Source: UBA5026 sp949065595 (GTDB lineage: Bacteria; Bacillota_I; Bacilli_A; RF39; UBA660). Taken from it: a DNA stretch of 38,747 bases. Of the stretch, positions 11,528-19,686 are shown piece after piece. Below the pieces are notes generated by a model that was not told where the DNA came from, did no database searches, and saw only the letters and a list, made by a program, of their open reading frames with translations. The position numbers and the translations under genes were made by a program. Each line of letters opens with the position of its first letter. Positions within the stretch are counted from its first letter, which is position 1. The stretch lies in assembly GCA_949065595.1 (NCBI GenBank), contig CARSXK010000011.1, positions 1-38,747 on the forward strand. Reading direction: 5' to 3'.

Positions 11528-12502
11528 TTAATATATTTCGTCATTTTTTTGAATTTGATCAATGGTAATGATCGGAAATTGAATGCCTTCTTGTTCCGCA
11601 AATTTAGCAAATTTTTCACGAAATGCAGCCAATTCTTTCACAATACTATCTGGATAGATACGTTTACTGGAAAAAATAGCGTGATAAACGTCCAACATAT
11701 CAACTTCTTGTTTATTATTTAATAAAGCTTGCGAAAAAGCACCAGTTAATACGGAAAAGGCTACATCAGGGTACATTGCTGATAAACCATATACACGTTT
11801 AAATTCAGAAGTGGCACTCACAATCGATTCCATTAACAATTCATTCAAATAACCATTGTATTTCATATGAATGCCAGTTTGTTTTTCTATTTTAGGAAGT
11901 GACCCCAACAAAATTTGAGTGGTAATTGCCTCATTTGGTTCTGTAACATCAATTCGTTCAAAACGACGTAAAAAAGCACGGTCCCGAATAATGTAAGTAT
12001 CATATTCTATCGTGGTAGTTGCTCCAATCATCTTAATATCACCACGATCTAACCCTGGCTTTAAAATATTCGCAAGATCCATAGGTCCATCACCACGCCC
12101 ACCAATTAAAGTATGAATTTCATCAATAAATAAAATCGTTTTCAAAGAAGATTTCAATTCATTTACCAAAAGTTGAATAATCAACTCTGATTTACCTTGT
12201 ACTTGAATTGTCCCAATTAAAGAAGTCGAATTAATTTTAATGATATGGTAATCTTTTAATGCATCTGGTACTTGATGTTGTTGAATCAAGTAAGCAAGTC
12301 CTTCGACAATAGCAGTTTTTCCAATACCAGGCTTCCCAACCAATAATGCAGATTTTTCTGGGGTCATTAATACCAACATCAAACGTTTGATTTCTTCTTC
12401 ACGCGCAATGGCAGGATTTGTTACAAAAGTCTTTTCTGTTAAATCCTCTCCGTATTGTTTTAAAACTGAAAAATAATCTAAATTCATTTCATTTTGTTCC
12501 AT
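11528..12502 (-). CDS. Stand-alone Clp D1-type AAA+ ATPase
   Basis: A 324-aa ATPase matching the first AAA+ module of ClpA/ClpB/ClpC. Walker A is GKPGIGKT, Walker B is TILFIDEIHTLIGG, and IIRDRAFLRRFERIDV carries the arginine finger and sensor region, with GATTTIEYDTYI as sensor 1. The Clp N domain, the coiled-coil M domain and the second AAA+ ring are all missing, so this is not a normal ClpB or ClpC. The start at 12502 follows AAAGGGTGATC, four bases after the TGA of the lipoprotein gene at 12507, so they form an operon. A remodelling or motor role is inferred; substrates are unknown. Confidence 0.8.
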   Translation of the reverse strand: MEQNEMNLDYFSVLKQYGEDLTEKTFVTNPAIAREEEIKRLMLVLMTPEKSALLVGKPGIGKTAIVEGLAYLIQQHQVPDALKDYHIIKINSTSLIGTIQVQGKSELIIQLLVNELKSSLKTILFIDEIHTLIGGRGDGPMDLANILKPGLDRGDIKMIGATTTIEYDTYIIRDRAFLRRFERIDVTEPNEAITTQILLGSLPKIEKQTGIHMKYNGYLNELLMESIVSATSEFKRVYGLSAMYPDVAFSVLTGAFSQALLNNKQEVDMLDVYHAIFSSKRIYPDSIVKELAAFREKFAKFAEQEGIQFPIITIDQIQKNDEIY

Positions 12503-12506
12503 ATGA

Positions 12507-12920
12507 TCACCCTTTAATGTATTCTGCAACTTTCAGTTTATCAATTAATACTGATTCTGAAACTGCACCTTCTATTCTTGGAAACAACTTAATATTCCCA
12601 TTCGTAATAAAAACAATCGTTGGCGTTCCTCCTATATTAGAAGTATCCCAAATAGCATTGTATTCTGCGCCTTCCAATTTAGATAAATCTATGTAATACA
12701 TTTCCAAATCATAATCGGTAATCACTTTCTCAAGAGTTGGTTTTAAATCCTGACAATGCTTACATGTTGCAGACCCAATATAAAGAGCAAAGGTTTCTTT
12801 ATTTTCTAATTTTTTTTGATATTCTGAATATCCAATTTCAATATAAGACTTCGTTGGTTTGCTCTCTGTACATCCTGTTAAAAAAAGTAAAATGCTTAAA
12901 CATAATAGTATCCGTTTCAT
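12507..12920 (-). CDS. Thioredoxin-like lipoprotein
   Basis: A 137-aa lipoprotein: signal peptide with lipobox LTGC (Cys17), then a thioredoxin fold with active site ATCKHCQDLKPTL and cis-proline turn IGGTPTIVF. The pattern is like bacteriocin-accessory or PedC-type thioredoxins and would act on disulfides or as a thiol chaperone outside the membrane. It ends in TGA directly before the AAA+ gene. GAGGTGAATAT precedes the ATG. No bacteriocin gene is visible nearby, so the accessory role is not supported. Confidence 0.82.
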   Translation of the reverse strand: MKRILLCLSILLFLTGCTESKPTKSYIEIGYSEYQKKLENKETFALYIGSATCKHCQDLKPTLEKVITDYDLEMYYIDLSKLEGAEYNAIWDTSNIGGTPTIVFITNGNIKLFPRIEGAVSESVLIDKLKVAEYIKG

Positions 12921-12961
12921 ATATTCACCTCATAATATCCACATTATATAATAAATTATAA

Positions 12962-12992
12962 AAAAATAAAAGATGCTTTGATACATCTTCTA
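12962..12992 (-). terminator. Intrinsic terminator
   Basis: Reverse strand AGATG-TATCAAAG-CATCTTTTATTTTTTT after the FxLYD-like lipoprotein gene. Confidence 0.7.
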
Positions 12993-13403
12993 TATATTAT
13001 GGATACTATATTCAATGCTAGCTGCATGAGAAAGATCAATGGAACATTCTGTTACAACTTCTCTTGTTTCCCTTTTTGGCACAACCCCACCAACATAACC
13101 TTGTAAAACCACGATAGGATTGCCATCAACATCTTTGACAGTAATATTAAAATTCTCAACTTGAACATCTTCGTCAGAATCATTGGTTACCAAAGTAGTT
13201 AGTTTAGATCTTCCATTTTCCATTACCAAAGCAGTATTGGTAAATTTTAAGCTACCCAATTCTTGATCTTGAATTACACCTTCATTTGTATTTCCATGAA
13301 CTTGGTTATCCTCTGGTTTTTTCTCCTCTTTTTTGGAACATCCACAACCTGTTACGCCTAATAATAGTATCGCAATAACAAATCCAATTCCTATTTTTTT
13401 CAT
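12990..13403 (-). CDS. Lipoprotein with FxLYD-like beta domain
   Basis: A 137-aa lipoprotein. Signal peptide ends at VTGC (Cys20), followed by a Lys/Glu-rich linker and an Ig-like beta domain (about residues 50-135). The domain reads like FxLYD/DUF-type folds: LKFTNTALVMENGRSKLTT, VTNDSDEDVQVENFNI, KDVDGNPIVVLQGYVGGVVP, then TREVVTE. Such domains occur in many surface lipoproteins with no defined activity. AGAGGCGATTAT precedes the ATG. Confidence 0.7.
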   Translation of the reverse strand: MKKIGIGFVIAILLLGVTGCGCSKKEEKKPEDNQVHGNTNEGVIQDQELGSLKFTNTALVMENGRSKLTTLVTNDSDEDVQVENFNITVKDVDGNPIVVLQGYVGGVVPKRETREVVTECSIDLSHAASIEYSIHNI

Positions 13404-13462
13404 ATAATCGCCTCTATTCTATAACTACATTATAACATAGATTTGAAAAAGAAATACTTTTT

Positions 13463-13488
13463 TTATAAAAAAAGCCTACAAGGTAGAC
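13463..13488 (-). terminator. Intrinsic terminator
   Basis: Reverse strand GTCTAC-CTT-GTAGGCTTTTTTT directly after the LysM gene stop at 13489. Confidence 0.85.
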
Positions 13489-13935
13489 TTATTGATAAAA
13501 TAAAATCTGATCAGGCATTAAAAATAAGTTTTTATTATATTGGGAAAGACTTTCATAATCTGTATTTAAATGAGTGGATACAGATTCTATTGTATCGCCA
13601 TCTTTCACACGATACATTTGAACTCCTTTTTTTGGAATTACAATTTCTTGCTCTGGATAAATATAATCATCTGCATCCAATCCATTTAATTCAAGCAACA
13701 TATCATAATCCACATTATAAGTTCTAGCAAGCGTATACATATTGTCTCCTTTTTGAACAATATAAGTATCAAATAAAGTTTCCTCTTCCACAGGAACAAT
13801 CAAAAAGCTTCCAGGTCTTAACATAACATTTCCTGTTATTCCATTTAGTTTTCGAATGGTATCGGTATTGGTATGAAATAAATTTGCAATTCGTTCTATT
13901 GTATCCCCACTTTGTACCTGATATACCTTATACAC
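13489..13935 (-). CDS. Triple-LysM protein, SafA-like spore coat candidate
   Basis: A 148-aa protein made almost only of three LysM modules: about residues 4-50 (VQSGDTIERIANLF), 56-104 (VQKGDNMYTLARTY) and 107-148 (VKDGDTIESVSTHL). LysM modules bind N-acetylglucosamine polymers. There is no signal peptide, which fits a protein made in the mother cell and laid on the spore cortex-coat border, as SafA is; this is inference. The start is the GTG at 13933-13935 with GAGGTGATTTAT upstream; an ATG two bases earlier is out of frame. A sigma-K-like promoter lies at 13952-13978. Confidence 0.75.
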   Translation of the reverse strand: MYKVYQVQSGDTIERIANLFHTNTDTIRKLNGITGNVMLRPGSFLIVPVEEETLFDTYIVQKGDNMYTLARTYNVDYDMLLELNGLDADDYIYPEQEIVIPKKGVQMYRVKDGDTIESVSTHLNTDYESLSQYNKNLFLMPDQILFYQ

Positions 13936-13951
13936 ATAAATCACCTCAATA

Positions 13952-13978
13952 TAATATATGAAAAAAAGAAACGAGAGT
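13952..13978 (-). promoter_or_regulatory. Candidate sigma-K-type promoter (AC-16-CATATATTA)
   Basis: Reverse strand: AC at 13977-13978, 16-base spacer, CATATATTA at 13952-13960. This is an exact match to the sigma-K consensus AC-16/17-CATANNNTA. The 19-base string around the -10 and ribosome site (CATATATTATATTGAGGTG) is repeated before the gene at 17194. Confidence 0.5.
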
Positions 13979-15247
13979 TCATTGTTTCTTTTCACTTTCA
14001 TATACACCAAATTGTAAATTTTGATTAAAACCAAATTCAGGGTTCTGCACAACCAATCGCACTCCTGTAGTATCATGATAGTAATAAATACACCCATTGT
14101 CTATAAAATAAAGATAATCTGCAACATACGATACTTGTTTTCTATCTGGTAACGTCACAATATAATAACGAATTGATGGCATTTGCTTATGAATACGATA
14201 AACTTCATATCCAGAATCGACCAACTGATATCCATAATAATAGTCTCCAATCATATCAATATATTGATATTTCTCTTTGATAGCTTCTTCTAGTATTACA
14301 TCAGAATCAAAATATATATCTTTTTTTAATACCTCATACATCGTTTTTGTTTCCCATTTTCCATCTTTATAAATTTGTACCCCTAAATCAGTATCCCCTA
14401 TTTTAGTAACTGTTTTACTGGATAAATCAATTTGATACTGCCTTTTATGACCACGATCTAGCAAATAAATGGTATGGCCTACCATTCCTTGTATATAGGA
14501 ATCAAGAGAAATGGCCTGATTGGAAATAATTTTAGTCTCTTTTTGATTGTTCATATTGATGATTGAAAATTCATGAAAATCATATGACTGATTGTAATCC
14601 GCAACCATATAATATTGTTGATAAAATTGTTCAATACTCTTTTGATAAATATCATTTTGAAATAGCTGTTTTTCTTGGAGTAAATTAGCCGTATCAAGCA
14701 CATATAATCCCTTATAGTTTTCTATACCAATGGTATGCGTGGTAACCAAGTTGTCATATATGGAAATACCTTTTACCGATTTTAAAATACTCCTACGATC
14801 CTTCCATATCATACCATCATATCCAAGTGTAATTAAAGTATCTACAAAAGCATCCACTTCAAAATCCATTCCTATCATTGTATGATATGGATATATTGTA
14901 TGGTCCTTTTGACATAATACATCCATATTAGATAAATACTTTCCTACTGGATAAATGCAACTATAATTATCATTTGAAAAAGTGTAAACATCTTCTACAA
15001 TTTGTTTTTTTTCTGGTTTGGACATTATTTGAATTGGAAAAATAGTATCAGACGTCTCAATTTGAATCCAGTATCCCGCTGCCTGCTTTTTTGTTTTTTT
15101 ATGATATATTTCTTGAATTTCAGATTTTACATTCTGTGTATGCACCATATAAGATATAGTATGGCCATTTTCAAACTGATTCTTTATCCCTAATATTCCA
15201 AGATACAAAATACATAATGCCAATAATATATAAACTAATCTTTTCAT
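13979..15247 (-). CDS. Secreted or membrane-anchored protein of unknown function
   Basis: A 422-aa protein with an uncleaved signal-anchor (residues 4-21) and a long Tyr- and Ile-rich outside region. Repeated short strand patterns (SIYDNLVTTHTIG, GLYVLDTANL, TIYLLDRGHKRQYQIDL, YLYFIDNGCIYYYHDT) suggest a beta-propeller-like set of blades. The ATG overlaps the TGA of the patatin gene (ATGA), so they are co-expressed; GATAGGAT lies just upstream. No family is recognised. Its 3' end is followed closely by the LysM gene's promoter. Confidence 0.6.
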   Translation of the reverse strand: MKRLVYILLALCILYLGILGIKNQFENGHTISYMVHTQNVKSEIQEIYHKKTKKQAAGYWIQIETSDTIFPIQIMSKPEKKQIVEDVYTFSNDNYSCIYPVGKYLSNMDVLCQKDHTIYPYHTMIGMDFEVDAFVDTLITLGYDGMIWKDRRSILKSVKGISIYDNLVTTHTIGIENYKGLYVLDTANLLQEKQLFQNDIYQKSIEQFYQQYYMVADYNQSYDFHEFSIINMNNQKETKIISNQAISLDSYIQGMVGHTIYLLDRGHKRQYQIDLSSKTVTKIGDTDLGVQIYKDGKWETKTMYEVLKKDIYFDSDVILEEAIKEKYQYIDMIGDYYYGYQLVDSGYEVYRIHKQMPSIRYYIVTLPDRKQVSYVADYLYFIDNGCIYYYHDTTGVRLVVQNPEFGFNQNLQFGVYESEKKQ

Positions 15248-16509
15248 ATCCTATCACCACTTATTGTTTGAATATAAACTGCTTGCAAAAATTCATGAGG
15301 AAATAATAAAGCCAGACCATACAGCTTTTTTGTATCAGTTTTGGCATTTTTCATCAATTCACACAAATATCTTATCATAGAGGCACTTGAAAATAATTTT
15401 TTAAATTTATTTTCTTTGATATTTTTTTCAATGGTTTTATCTTGTTCTATCGTTTGATAATAGGCAAGTATTTGTTGATTCCATTTATGAATATCATATA
15501 TTTTTGTTTCCTCCATTTGAAATGTTTTTCCTAATTTTTCAATTTCTATATTCCAATCTTTTATTGTTATTTTAGAATCTGGTGTCACTAAAAAATGTTT
15601 CAAAACGGTAATTTTAAGTACATTATCCAAAATGACATTTTTAGATGTTTTTGGGGATAAGTAAGAACGCAATCGTTTCAAATAAGCAGAAAAATAAACA
15701 TCATAATTTTTCTTTAAATGCCCTTTTTTGAATGTAAAATATTTCCCATCCAATTTTTGATATACTTTCATAGTATCATTGTACCCAAATCGTATACACC
15801 TTCTTGCCATATGTTTATCAAATACAAGAAAAGAACCAATTTTGTTGTTAGGCGCTATGGTAACAATCGGAATATCTTTATTCTTAACTTTCTTTTTAAA
15901 GCCAATTTCTTCTAAATCGACTGCAATTACTTCTGTTGCGCCCATTTCAACTGCCAAATTAATAGGAAGATTATCATAAAGTCCTCCATCAATATAAGTA
16001 GAATCTCCAATTTTCTTCTTTTGAAAGGCAGGAAAACAAGAAGCTGATGCAATCAAATAATCCTTCAGTTGTTCCTTGGGAATATCTTTTTTCTGTAATT
16101 GCATAGGTTTTAAGCTTGGAATTTTTACAGTTACAATTCCCAAATCGATTCGAGATTTGTATATTTTCTTCACATTTAGCGCTTTTTCAACGGTATGTTC
16201 CAACCTTTGAATTTGCATACCACCATCTAATATTGCTTGAACATATGTATGAAATATTTTGCTTTTTCCTTCTTTGGTCTCATAATCAGCATCTATTTTA
16301 TCATCAAATATTCGGTTAAAATCCATGTTAAACCAAAGCCACAATGCTTTCATATACTCTTTTTGAACCATCAAAGCTGCATTCAAAGCACCAACTGAAG
16401 TTCCTGTTACTATATCGTATGTTATATTTAACTTTTTGAGGGCTTTCCATACCCCAATTTGATAAGCACCTTTGGACCCACCACCAGAAAGGACAATTGC
16501 TCTTTTCAT
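15244..16509 (-). CDS. Patatin-like phospholipase
   Basis: A 421-aa protein. Its N-terminal 220 residues form a patatin domain: oxyanion motif SGGGSKGAYQIG, nucleophile elbow GTSVG, and DGGLYDNLPI holding the catalytic Asp. It likely hydrolyses acyl esters of membrane lipids (RssA/YlbK group). The C-terminal 200 residues, with many Lys and Ile, are not recognised. The start at 16509 follows GAGGTGTCAT. It forms an operon with the downstream orphan through a 4-base overlap. Confidence 0.88.
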   Translation of the reverse strand: MKRAIVLSGGGSKGAYQIGVWKALKKLNITYDIVTGTSVGALNAALMVQKEYMKALWLWFNMDFNRIFDDKIDADYETKEGKSKIFHTYVQAILDGGMQIQRLEHTVEKALNVKKIYKSRIDLGIVTVKIPSLKPMQLQKKDIPKEQLKDYLIASASCFPAFQKKKIGDSTYIDGGLYDNLPINLAVEMGATEVIAVDLEEIGFKKKVKNKDIPIVTIAPNNKIGSFLVFDKHMARRCIRFGYNDTMKVYQKLDGKYFTFKKGHLKKNYDVYFSAYLKRLRSYLSPKTSKNVILDNVLKITVLKHFLVTPDSKITIKDWNIEIEKLGKTFQMEETKIYDIHKWNQQILAYYQTIEQDKTIEKNIKENKFKKLFSSASMIRYLCELMKNAKTDTKKLYGLALLFPHEFLQAVYIQTISGDRI

Positions 16510-16617
16510 ATGACACCTCAATCTTATTATACTTCAAAACATTCATTTTTACTATACTAGTCCTTTTTTCTATATACTTTTGACATATTTCATTCGTTTA
16601 TAGGGCATTTGTGCGAC

Positions 16618-16644
16618 ACCATTTGGAAAAAGTGGAATATGCTA
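16618..16644 (+). promoter_or_regulatory. Candidate sigma-K-type promoter (AC-16-AATATGCTA)
   Basis: AC at 16618-16619, 16-base spacer, AATATGCTA at 16636-16644. It matches CATANNNTA except for the first base and lies 30 bases before the CotY/CotZ-like start. Confidence 0.4.
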
Positions 16645-16673
16645 TATTGAATATAAAAGAAGGGGTGGATTAT

Positions 16674-17123
16674 ATGTGTGAAAACAATAACAATACAAAT
16701 GACTGCAAATGCATCGCTGAAATATTAACTGTTATTTGCATTCTTCAACAAAATGCAAACTGTGCAGATGGATGCTGTTTAGATACTTGTGATCGTGGAT
16801 TTTTAGGATGTTCAGCAACAAGCTTAAGCTGCAATACAAGACCAATTATGTTATATACTTGCTGTGGAAATGGAACACCATGGTCAATGCCAACTACAAA
16901 AGAAGCAGTTGTATGCGGTGACGCTGGAGCCGTTTGTTCAAACGTATTTAGAGTTGAAAAAATAGATGGATGCTGCGCTACTTTTAGAGTATTGGCACCA
17001 AATCCTGATGTTGCAGAAGCTGCTACAATTCCTTATGTAGCAACAAATTCATTCTTCACGATGAATCTAAACTGTGTTTGTGTTATCAGATGCTTACAAG
17101 ATACATTTGTTGAATGCATATAA
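16674..17123 (+). CDS. CotY/CotZ family Cys-rich spore coat protein
   Basis: A 149-aa protein with 20 cysteines, spread as in the CotY/CotZ/ExsY family: N-terminal NDCKCIAEILTVICILQQ, internal GCCLDTC and YTCCGNG, then GCCATFRVL and the ending NLNCVCVIRCLQDTFVEC. Family members self-assemble through disulfides into a crystalline basal layer of the spore crust or exosporium. The start at 16674 is chosen because AGGGGTGG precedes it; the frame extends to 16611 without a ribosome site. It stands alone on the plus strand with its own promoter and a strong terminator. It fits with the collagen-like protein at 32952, since such proteins attach to an ExsY/CotY layer in Bacillus. Confidence 0.85.
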   Translation: MCENNNNTNDCKCIAEILTVICILQQNANCADGCCLDTCDRGFLGCSATSLSCNTRPIMLYTCCGNGTPWSMPTTKEAVVCGDAGAVCSNVFRVEKIDGCCATFRVLAPNPDVAEAATIPYVATNSFFTMNLNCVCVIRCLQDTFVECI

Positions 17124-17148
17124 AAATAGGCTTTGCCTATTTTTTTTG
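17123..17148 (+). terminator. Intrinsic terminator
   Basis: AAAATAGGC-TTT-GCCTATTTTTTTT directly after the coat gene stop. Confidence 0.9.
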
Positions 17149-17171
17149 CTTCCATTTTTGTATACTAACAT

Positions 17172-17197
17172 AAAAAATACACAAAAAGTGTATTTAA
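17172..17197 (-). terminator. Intrinsic terminator
   Basis: Reverse strand AAATACAC-TTTTT-GTGTATTTTTT at the stop of the 106-aa gene. Confidence 0.85.
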
Positions 17198-17514
17198 TCT
17201 ACAAAAGAAATATCTACAATATCAGAAATAGGGAATAACTCATTATCAATTGTAATCAAATGGGTATTATTTTGACCAATGATTTTTTTAGTAAATGTTC
17301 CATCTTTGGTTACAATTTTAACATCTGCTTTATATACATATCTTGGTGATGCAAAAATATCATGTAACTTTTGATTGATATTTTTACCTGAACCATTGAT
17401 GCTTCTTTCTTCCCTTTCTTCCTTTTTTTCTTTTGCTCCATAAGAAACACGCTCATTATTTGCAAGGGGTTTATCAATTTGATTTGCAAAAATTCCTGGT
17501 AATTTTTTCTCCAT
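17194..17514 (-). CDS. Small protein of unknown function, spore-coat candidate
   Basis: A 106-aa soluble protein in two parts: a disordered, Lys/Glu-rich N-terminal half and a C-terminal beta module (YVYKADVKIVTKDGTFTKKI, NTHLITIDNELFPISDIVDI) that looks like a small SH3/Sm-like barrel, as in some short coat proteins such as CotO-type endings. No firm family match. The ATG at 17514 is chosen because GAGGTG lies six bases upstream; a GTG at 17523 overlaps that site. It shares a 19-base upstream string with the LysM gene at 13489, so co-regulation is likely. It sits tail to tail with the CotY/Z gene. Confidence 0.6.
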   Translation of the reverse strand: MEKKLPGIFANQIDKPLANNERVSYGAKEKKEEREERSINGSGKNINQKLHDIFASPRYVYKADVKIVTKDGTFTKKIIGQNNTHLITIDNELFPISDIVDISFVD

Positions 17515-17530
17515 ACCACTCACCTCAATA

Positions 17531-17559
17531 TAATATATGTTTTTACTTTTATAAAATGT
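17531..17559 (-). promoter_or_regulatory. Candidate sigma-K-type promoter
   Basis: Reverse strand CATATATTA at 17531-17539 with AC at 17558-17559. The spacer is 18 bases, longer than the usual 16-17. The -10 and ribosome-site region is identical to that before the LysM gene at 13489. Confidence 0.35.
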
Positions 17560-18386
17560 TAATCTCCGCCAAACTTAACAGAAAAACGATAGCCAACCAT
17601 CGCTAATAACAAACCAATCCCCAAATCAATTAACGTATAATGAGATGTCAATACTTTTTGTAATAAAACAATAATGGAAGAAACAGTAAAACCCATAATA
17701 AAAGAATATGTAACTTCTAAATGTTTCCTTAACATATAATGCATAAGACGTGAAACTAGAATGATACCTAACATAAGTCCTAATCCAAAAAACAAAAAAT
17801 AAGGAAAATGGGAAACAATCGCCGATAAACTAGTAAAACTTCCAAATAAATTTAAAACAAACGAATAGCAACCGATTATCATAAAAATCGCTGTTCCACT
17901 AATTCCTGGAATGACCATTGTTGCGGCATCTAGAAAACCAATCCCCAAAATTAGCAAATAAGAACCCATACTTTTTTGAGGATAAAAAGTAGAATTTGTT
18001 GAAAAAAAGTTAAGGCATAAGACCAGTAAAACCGATAATAAGAAGAAAAAGAGTAACTTTTTACTTCTCATTTGCATCTTTTTATATAAACTTGGAAAAA
18101 CACCAGTGATAAAGCCAATAAATAAAAGCATCGTTGGTACATAACAAAATTCAAGCAAATAAATAAGTAGTTTACTACCAAACGCTATGGATATGATAAG
18201 TCCAATTGATAAAGTTCCTAAAAACAAAATATTCTCTTTGACATTTCTAAAAAAGTGTCCAACCGCATCAATTGCCTTTTCATATACACCAAGACTCACA
18301 GCAATCAAACTCCCACTAATTCCTGGAATGACTTTCCCTAAACCAATCAGCATTCCTTTCAAAATAAGATTGCATTCTCTTCTCAC
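17559..18386 (-). CDS. DUF368 family membrane protein (polyprenyl-phosphate transporter type)
   Basis: A 275-aa protein with about eight membrane helices and two copies of the family mark: GLGKVIPGISGSLIAVSLGVY near the N terminus and DAATMVIPGISGTAIFMIIG in the middle. The inverted repeat of PGISG loops is typical. DUF368 proteins (PopT) have been implicated in returning undecaprenyl phosphate across the membrane for wall synthesis. The start is set to GTG at 18384-18386 with AGGTGATTT upstream; a longer frame to 18416 lacks a ribosome site. It is divergent from the secreted protein at 18497. Confidence 0.9.
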   Translation of the reverse strand: MRRECNLILKGMLIGLGKVIPGISGSLIAVSLGVYEKAIDAVGHFFRNVKENILFLGTLSIGLIISIAFGSKLLIYLLEFCYVPTMLLFIGFITGVFPSLYKKMQMRSKKLLFFFLLSVLLVLCLNFFSTNSTFYPQKSMGSYLLILGIGFLDAATMVIPGISGTAIFMIIGCYSFVLNLFGSFTSLSAIVSHFPYFLFFGLGLMLGIILVSRLMHYMLRKHLEVTYSFIMGFTVSSIIVLLQKVLTSHYTLIDLGIGLLLAMVGYRFSVKFGGD

Positions 18387-18441
18387 AAAATCACCTAAAT
18401 CATTATATGAACACAATCCCTAAAAAAGAAGATACAACATC

Positions 18442-18470
18442 TTGTACTATAAGACAATATTTGCTATAAT
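18442..18470 (+). promoter_or_regulatory. Vegetative promoter (TTGTAC-17-TATAAT)
   Basis: -35 TTGTAC at 18442-18447, 17-base spacer, -10 TATAAT at 18465-18470, 26 bases before the ATG at 18497. Confidence 0.75.
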
Positions 18471-18496
18471 AACCTATATGGACAGGAGGTTCTATT

Positions 18497-19579
18497 ATGA
18501 AATGGATTCAAAAAATGGATACCAAAAATAAAATATTTATATTAGGCGGTATCATAATTGTATTTTTTATTTTAGTCATCGCCATTGCAAGTATGTTTAC
18601 TGATCACAAATTATCATTTTCGGAAATAGAACAGAAAATGAAAAAAGCAGCCCTTTCTTACTACCAAGATAGACAAGAGAGCTTACCCAAACAAGATGGG
18701 GAAAAAGTAACAGTTACTGTAGATGAGCTTACAGAAACCAAACATATGAAATCATTAAGTCAATTAAAAAAAGATGCTACATGTACTGGATCTGTTACGG
18801 TTATGAACAACAATGGCTTTTATTTATATTTACCTTATCTAGATTGTGGAGAAAGCTATAACACTTCCACCATTGTTTCTAAAATTATAGATCCAAGTAA
18901 AATTGTGACTTCTGGAAATGGTCTATATCAAGTAGAAAATGAATATATTTTCCGCGGAGAGTACGTAGATAATTATGTTACTTTTGCAAATCAACCATGG
19001 AGAATTATTAAAGTTAATTCAGATAACTCGATTCGCTTGTTGCATGTTGCTAAAAATAAAGAAGTGGAATGGGATAACAGATATAACAGTGTATCGCAAA
19101 GTTCTGATGGAATCAATAATTATTTAGTAAGTCGAATTCGTGATCAAGTCATCAAACGTTATAATGACCCTAAATTTTTTACAGATACCAATCGTTCCTA
19201 TATTATTTCCCATAATGTATGTATTGGGAAAAGAACCGCCAAGGACGACAATTCTATTGAATGCTCTAATATTTTAGAAAATCAACCACTCGCATTACCA
19301 AGGGCAAGTGAAATTATGTTAGCCAGCATTGACCCACAATGTACAAAAATTTCTAGTATGAGCTGTGTTAACTATAACTGGATGGCTAGTTTATCACAAA
19401 ACTTTTGGACCATTACAGCCGATTCTGCTTCAACAAATTATGCATATCGAATTAGTGGCGTTGCAAGAAAAACAAAAACCAATGAAAGTGCTGCATTAAA
19501 TGTAGTGCTACATTTATCAGGGGATATTGCTTATACAAGTGGTGACGGGAGTAAAAAAAATCCGTATGTTATTAAGTAA
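18497..19579 (+). CDS. Membrane-anchored surface protein of unknown function
   Basis: A 360-aa protein. The N terminus has a membrane segment (about residues 14-34, ILGGIIIVFFILVIAIASMF) after a short basic stretch, then a helical part resembling pilin-like N termini (SEIEQKMKKAALSYYQDRQ), then a beta-rich region. The region about residues 145-360 opens with EYIFRGEYVDNYVTFANQPW and RIIKVNSDNSIRLLH, a module common in surface proteins of gut Bacillota. Cysteines at about 95, 117 and in the C-terminal half suggest disulfides. CAGGAGG precedes the ATG. The function is unknown; an outside location is well supported. Confidence 0.65.
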   Translation: MKWIQKMDTKNKIFILGGIIIVFFILVIAIASMFTDHKLSFSEIEQKMKKAALSYYQDRQESLPKQDGEKVTVTVDELTETKHMKSLSQLKKDATCTGSVTVMNNNGFYLYLPYLDCGESYNTSTIVSKIIDPSKIVTSGNGLYQVENEYIFRGEYVDNYVTFANQPWRIIKVNSDNSIRLLHVAKNKEVEWDNRYNSVSQSSDGINNYLVSRIRDQVIKRYNDPKFFTDTNRSYIISHNVCIGKRTAKDDNSIECSNILENQPLALPRASEIMLASIDPQCTKISSMSCVNYNWMASLSQNFWTITADSASTNYAYRISGVARKTKTNESAALNVVLHLSGDIAYTSGDGSKKNPYVIK

Positions 19580-19601
19580 TGGCTTTCGCCATTTTTTCTT
19601 T
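19579..19601 (+). terminator. Intrinsic terminator
   Basis: AATGGC-TTTC-GCCATTTTTT directly after the stop at 19579. Confidence 0.9.
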
Positions 19602-19686
19602 ATAGAAATTTACAATTTGGATAAAATAAAATAAAACAATATTAATTTTAATTGTTTTATAATATAATAAATTAAAGGTGATTGAA

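Noticed and set aside
10967..12509. Possible alternative genetic code with TGA as Trp
   Set aside because: TGA ends genes at tight overlaps and short gaps (near 10967, 12507, 15244, 36734), and the tRNA-Trp has a CCA anticodon.
12507..12920. Bacteriocin-accessory role for the thioredoxin lipoprotein
   Set aside because: No precursor peptide, transporter or immunity gene is visible around it.
13443..13727. 94-codon frame on the plus strand opposite the LysM gene
   Set aside because: It is antisense to a clear LysM coding region and starts in its terminator.
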